From NCBI RefSeq assembly GCF_010093815.1, contig NW_022985556.1:1482805-1546804 (forward strand): DNA of 64,000 nt, written 5' to 3'. Of the stretch, positions 59,783-64,000 are shown one piece after another (the stretch's first letter is position 1; every line of letters begins with the position of its first letter). The translations under genes were made by a program, and so were the position numbers. Below the pieces are notes generated by a model, which saw only the letters and a program-made list of their open reading frames with translations, was not told the DNA's origin and searched no databases. The stretch is from Pseudovirgaria hyperparasitica (lineage: Eukaryota; Ascomycota; Dothideomycetes; Acrospermales; Acrospermaceae).

Positions 59783-61673
59783 ATGTCTGCCAGCCACCTC
59801 GCTGGCAACCGGAACAGCACTCCGGAAGCCTCCAATACCAACTTGCGCCTCCCTAGTTCTCGAAGTATCGCCGCCAATCATGCCCTGCGTGCGTCCGCTG
59901 ATATGGGTGCTTACAGCCCCTCTCCCTTGTCTAACCGTGGTCTGCGTCCTTCCTCCGAAGTATACTTCAGTCACACACAGTCCGGGAATCCCGACGAAAT
60001 GGAGCGAGCTGCCCAGCAATGGATTGCAGATATTGACCAATACGAGGATACACTGGAAGAAATGGCAGCTGCAACGTTGGACCAAGACTTCAAGGATGAG
60101 TTGAGCGCTATTGAGCAGTGGTTCAGAGTCCTCAGCGAAGCGGAGCGAACTGCTGCCCTTTATGCTCTTCTCCAGCAGACCACCCAAGTACAGATCCGCT
60201 TCTTCATACAGGTCCTTCAGCAGATGGCCAAGAGTCACCCTATGTCTGGTGTACTCTCGCCAGCCAACTTTGGTGAAAGAGACCCCATGTCTCAGAAGCT
60301 CAACGATGCTATGAGCAAGCTCAATGTTGATTCCTCCCGTAACTCCGTAGGAGTGGTCGGTCGCCCCCCACCATCGCCTGGCGCAGGAGCAAAACGCAAC
60401 TCTCAACTTGATCCGTCAACGATCAACTCCATGTTTCCAGATGCCGCTGCTGCCATTGCGAAGCAAAAGGCCGAGTTTACACAGCATACTGGTGTACCTC
60501 CATCCTCGAACCGAAACAGCGTCATTGATCGTTCATCTCTCGCAGTTCCTAATGTAGCACCCGAAGACACTAGAAAAGAGAACCTCCCTCAACCACCTGC
60601 ATCTCCGTGGGGCCGCAATACCGATTCGCAACAAAGTGGTGTTCGCCCGAAATCTTCATCCAGTCAGCAGCCGATGGGTCAATTCGCGCAGCCACCTCCT
60701 TCTGCCGGCCTCCGGTCCCCTCGTCCGCAAGGAGTTTCTGGAGACTCGAACATTCAGAACACTACATTGAGCGCGGCTGATTCAACCGTTGGAGGCATGC
60801 CTGGCATACTTTCACCTTATGCCGGAAGTGGCAATTGGGCGTCCATGGTTAATACTCCGTTGGTACCAAATTTCCAAGCTCAGGGCAATCACACCGACAT
60901 GGTTGCCAACGCCACAGCCATGAAACTCGCCGCCCTCTCCACTGTCAACAACCGCATCCAGCTTGATGATGTCCGCAAATACCGCCGTACCCGTTCCACT
61001 GAGGGCCAAGGTGGCCTGGCGCCCAATACTGGTGGTTTCCCCAATGCCGGTATGGTCATGAGAGACCAGCTTGGTCAGATCTTGTCACCCCAGCAAGCAG
61101 CGGCCTTGCAAGCACAGCAGCTCGTTGCCTTGCAGGGGCAACGGTCCCGTCCCAATTCGCCAGGAATTGCCATGCAGGGAGGCATTCCCGGTGTCAATCT
61201 CACCTCTCCGCAGAACAATGGGTATCTTGCAGCCTATGACAACCATAATGTCCCTGGAATTAATCTCTCCCAATATGGATTGGCTGTACCCGGTGGATAT
61301 GAAGGATATGTCTCCGATCATTCCGAGATGCAACGGGGTCGCTCGCCTCGTGGACGACGAGGCAGCTCAAAGCCGCCAGAGGACCCAACCGATGTTCAGC
61401 TGTTAGAAGACATCCCTAGCTGGCTCAGAACTCTCCGTCTACACAAATATACCGACAATTTGAAAAGCATGCACTGGACGGAGATGGTTGAGTTGAAGGA
61501 CGAAGACCTTGAAAAGCGAGGTGTTGCGGCTGTGGGTGCTCGTAGAAAGATGCTCAAGGTAAGCGACCAAGATTTATCGTCGTATGATGCAGCTAACATA
61601 TTTTCAGGTCTTCGAGGATGTTTTAAAGAAGAAGAGTGAGGGCAGATACGACATGTACTTAGGGAATCAGTAG
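59783..61673 (+). CDS. vts1: SAM-domain RNA-binding protein Vts1 (Smaug)
   Basis: Two exons (59783-61558, 61608-61673; 49-nt intron) encode 613 aa. The SAM domain is at about residues 537-608 ([21 protein letters not shown] ... [19 protein letters not shown]), with the intron falling inside its last helix. Residues about 70-170 form a helical domain ([21 protein letters not shown]) found in fungal Vts1 orthologs; the middle is Ser/Pro/Gln-rich and likely disordered. Vts1/Smaug binds hairpins with a CNGGN loop and recruits Ccr4-Not deadenylase. The ATG at 59783 follows ATA. It is likely to be controlled by the CT-rich leader. Confidence 0.95.
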
Positions 61674-62793
61674 ATGGACTGGTGGAATTGTTCTACGCGA
61701 TTGCCATTGCTCGCATGCCGAAGAAATCATCGCGAGTCCGCCGAGTGAATACATTGCATAGTATTTAGCAGCTCTGTACGGATAATCAGCCTACAGTATG
61801 CGTTGCCGTCGCTTGGTGCTGGCCACAGCACCCATAGTCTATGGCCAGCTTAATTTGAGCTTGTACATCACAGCTGGCGTTCAATGATACCTAACAAACT
61901 TCTGGTTTTGACATATATGCAATTCTCCAAGTGCGTCCCAGATTTGGATTATGGAACCTGTAGACAGTCCATCATAGCTTTAGTACCATCACAGTGCATC
62001 CGTACCGCTAGATAGGGATACATTAGATACGCTGTAATTATGTACACATCTGCCTCGAAGTTTTCATAGCAACTCTGCATTGATTTTGTGCCTTTTGCAA
62101 GCCCTCTATTGTGGTTTTCATGTGTTGTTGAACGTGTCATTGGCGGTTTCATGTTGCAGACGGGAAAGGTATTTTATTGGCGCCAGTGCTACGTACCGCT
62201 TGCACAATGCCGCCCGCCAGCAACAAAATGTTTCATGTTCCATCACCCTCTCCGAGTCTCAGCCCTTCGTTGACTGTTTATATTGATGAGTTGAGACTGG
62301 CAGTATCATGATCGGAGGGCATGGCATCGTGTAAAGGCTGATTGTTGTACACGACCCAGTCAACAATTACGTCCCGAGCGGATGCTGGTGATCAGTCGTG
62401 TTCCAGTAACAATGTTCACGAACAATGCAATAGACATCCGCCACACTTCATCTCAGGTTGTGTCTTATCACCCAAGACTGTCTCCTATTCAATGTTTGCT
62501 GAGTTCGTCAACACACTGGGTAGGTGACATTGTGTCAATTGCTCCCATCCCTACTACTCCACTACTACTACAACTTCCGAGTACCTACGCATCTTCCCTT
62601 CCTCCTTTTTCGTTCCTTCTGCGCTCCCATTCGCAACGGCTTATCCTTCACTGTACACATCTTATCATACTGCTGGTCAGCTTTCGTATTCAGATCTGGA
62701 CATCTTCCACGACTCGCGTCAGGCGCATCTTCTTACCCGCGAGCATTCGCTTTTACTCTCGCATAGTTCCTTTCGAGCATTCGTTAATTCAAT
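61674..62793. other. Intergenic, vts1 / GH16
   Basis: 1.12 kb in tandem orientation with the vts1 3' end and the GH16 promoter. A (CTA)n-like patch, CTACTACTCCACTACTACTA, lies near 62551-62571. No gene was supported. Confidence 0.45.
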
Positions 62794-63969
62794 ATGCATT
62801 CGTTGGCTTCTACATTAACGTGGGCTCTTATAAGTTCCGTCTATTTCCAACATTGCGCAGCGATTTATACATTGGTCGATGATTACGCCGGGACAAACTT
62901 CTTCTCTGGCTTCGACTTCTTTAGCGACAAAGACCCTACCGATGGATTCGTACAGTACCAGCCAGAACCTGATGCTATCAGCAAAGGCCTCGTTGGCTAT
63001 CTTAAGGATGACCTAGTCCCTGGAGGACAGGCCAATATATCATCCGTCCTCGTAGGCGTCGACTACACCGCAAAGGTCACGGATAAGGGGCGTCCCTCTG
63101 TCCGTCTCGAGGGCAAAAAAGGATACGATACAGGTCTGCTCGTTGCCGACATCCTCCACATGCCCGACTCTATCGATGGGTCCTGGCCTGCGCTATGGCT
63201 GCTAGGCATGGATGCCGAGTGGCCCACAGACGGCGAAATTGACCTCGTCGAAGGCGTGAACAGTGCTGTCAACAATGCTGTTACTCTCCACACCACACCA
63301 GGCTGCTCCATTTCCACCGACAACGGCGGTGGCAAAGCATTCTCCGGTACAGTTGTAACGGACAACTGCGACGTGAACGCGGAGGGCCAGGGCAAGAACG
63401 TCGGCTGCTCCATCTATATGGCCAACAGCACCGGCCCATCTGACCCATTAGCCAACTATGGCACTGCCTTCAACGCCAACGGAGGCGGCATCTACGTCCT
63501 TGAATGGGGCACGAGCGGCATCTCCGCCTGGTTCTTCTCGCGCTCACAAGCATCCACATTCCCACCCTCGCTTCTCGGCCAAACGCCCGACCCAACTGAA
63601 TTCGGCACCCCGGTCGCGCTCTTCAAGGGCGAGTGCGACTATGCGAGCCATTTCCGGAAGCTGCGCATCATCATCAACACCACGTTCTGCGGAGCATGGG
63701 CCGGCCAGGTATGGAACGAACAGGGCTGTGCTGACCGCACAAAGGCCGCGACTTGCGAGGAGTATGTCCAGAATAACCCCGATGCGTTCCAGGAAGCGTA
63801 CTGGGAGTTTAGGGGTCTCAGAGTGTTCGGTGACGGCACGGATACGGAGACTAGGAGGGCGGATGGGAGGTTCAGGAGGGACGTGGTGCGAAGAGAGGAG
63901 CGTGCGAGGATGACTCCACGACACATCGCACGGCCAGGGCAGAAGAGAGCTGTTAAGCTGAGGGTATGA
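62794..63969 (+). CDS. Secreted GH16 endo-beta-1,3(4)-glucanase
   Basis: A single exon encodes 391 aa. A signal peptide is present (MHSLASTLTWALISSVYFQHCAA). The GH16 core begins at YTLVDDYAG and FFSGFDFF; the catalytic motif GEIDLVEG has the expected nucleophile E148, D150 and acid/base E153, and the enclosing blocks (PSVRLEGKKGYDTGL, WPALWLLG, LHTTPGCSI, WAGQVWNEQGCA) match fungal mixed-linked glucanases. It cuts internal 1,3- or 1,3-1,4-beta-glucan linkages in walls of the fungus or plants. The tail after residue 350 is Arg/Lys-rich with dibasic sites and has no catalytic role. Confidence 0.94.
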   Translation: MHSLASTLTWALISSVYFQHCAAIYTLVDDYAGTNFFSGFDFFSDKDPTDGFVQYQPEPDAISKGLVGYLKDDLVPGGQANISSVLVGVDYTAKVTDKGRPSVRLEGKKGYDTGLLVADILHMPDSIDGSWPALWLLGMDAEWPTDGEIDLVEGVNSAVNNAVTLHTTPGCSISTDNGGGKAFSGTVVTDNCDVNAEGQGKNVGCSIYMANSTGPSDPLANYGTAFNANGGGIYVLEWGTSGISAWFFSRSQASTFPPSLLGQTPDPTEFGTPVALFKGECDYASHFRKLRIIINTTFCGAWAGQVWNEQGCADRTKAATCEEYVQNNPDAFQEAYWEFRGLRVFGDGTDTETRRADGRFRRDVVRREERARMTPRHIARPGQKRAVKLRV

Positions 63970-64000
63970 CTGGTTTAGAGTAAAGGATTGTAATTTATAT

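Overview
The window is nuclear DNA of a filamentous ascomycete (Pezizomycotina). The reasons are 41-67 nt introns with GTANGT-like donors and CTAAC/CTGAC branch sites close to the acceptor, CT-rich leaders before start codons, and gene families such as FluG, HsbA, velvet-free CP2 regulators, Spt10 with a Q/H tract and fungal GH16/GH47 enzymes. A Dothideomycete is a guess, not a demonstration. I find 27 protein-coding genes on both strands, all rebuilt exon by exon with reading frame checked across every junction. I see no rRNA, tRNA, CRISPR array, transposon or virus-like element.

Layout. 0-12.8 kb is dense housekeeping: a RING E3 ligase, sds23, complex I 40 kDa subunit (divergent with rpn9), GPI transamidase gaa1 (divergent with rhomboid-like rbd2), mog1 and bud20. 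13.3-26.7 kb: mitochondrial aconitase, a BTB protein with a Cys-rich tail, a three-KH RNA-binding protein, a coiled-coil kinetochore candidate (CENP-K-like), mam33 (divergent with the citrate carrier ctp1) and a GH47 mannosidase. Mitochondrial genes are frequent here (nuo-40, aco1, mam33, ctp1), aconitase and the citrate carrier acting on the same metabolite.

26.7-39.9 kb is very different: one CP2/Grainyhead-family transcription factor gene isolated between a 6.5 kb convergent desert and a 3.9 kb upstream region, both full of simple repeats, pyrimidine tracts and TACCTACC-type motifs. 39.9-47.9 kb: an unrecognised coiled-coil protein, ribosomal protein eL29, a GGA clathrin adaptor, tsr3 and a secreted HsbA-like protein. 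49.6-64 kb: a FluG-type amidohydrolase/glutamine-synthetase fusion divergent with spt10, ureidoglycolate lyase (dal3), cog5, vts1 and a secreted GH16 glucanase.

The most notable points are gene-structure features that automatic callers would miss: 13- and 14-nt microexons, a GC-AG intron, first coding exons of 7, 13 and 14 nt, a 75-nt in-frame intron hidden in an open frame, and a CP2 N-terminus that begins about 430 nt upstream of the obvious ATG. Others are a FluG glutamine-synthetase half with Lys replacing a metal-site Glu, inverted repeats in promoters, and the regulatory deserts around CP2. I found no clearly novel multi-gene system.
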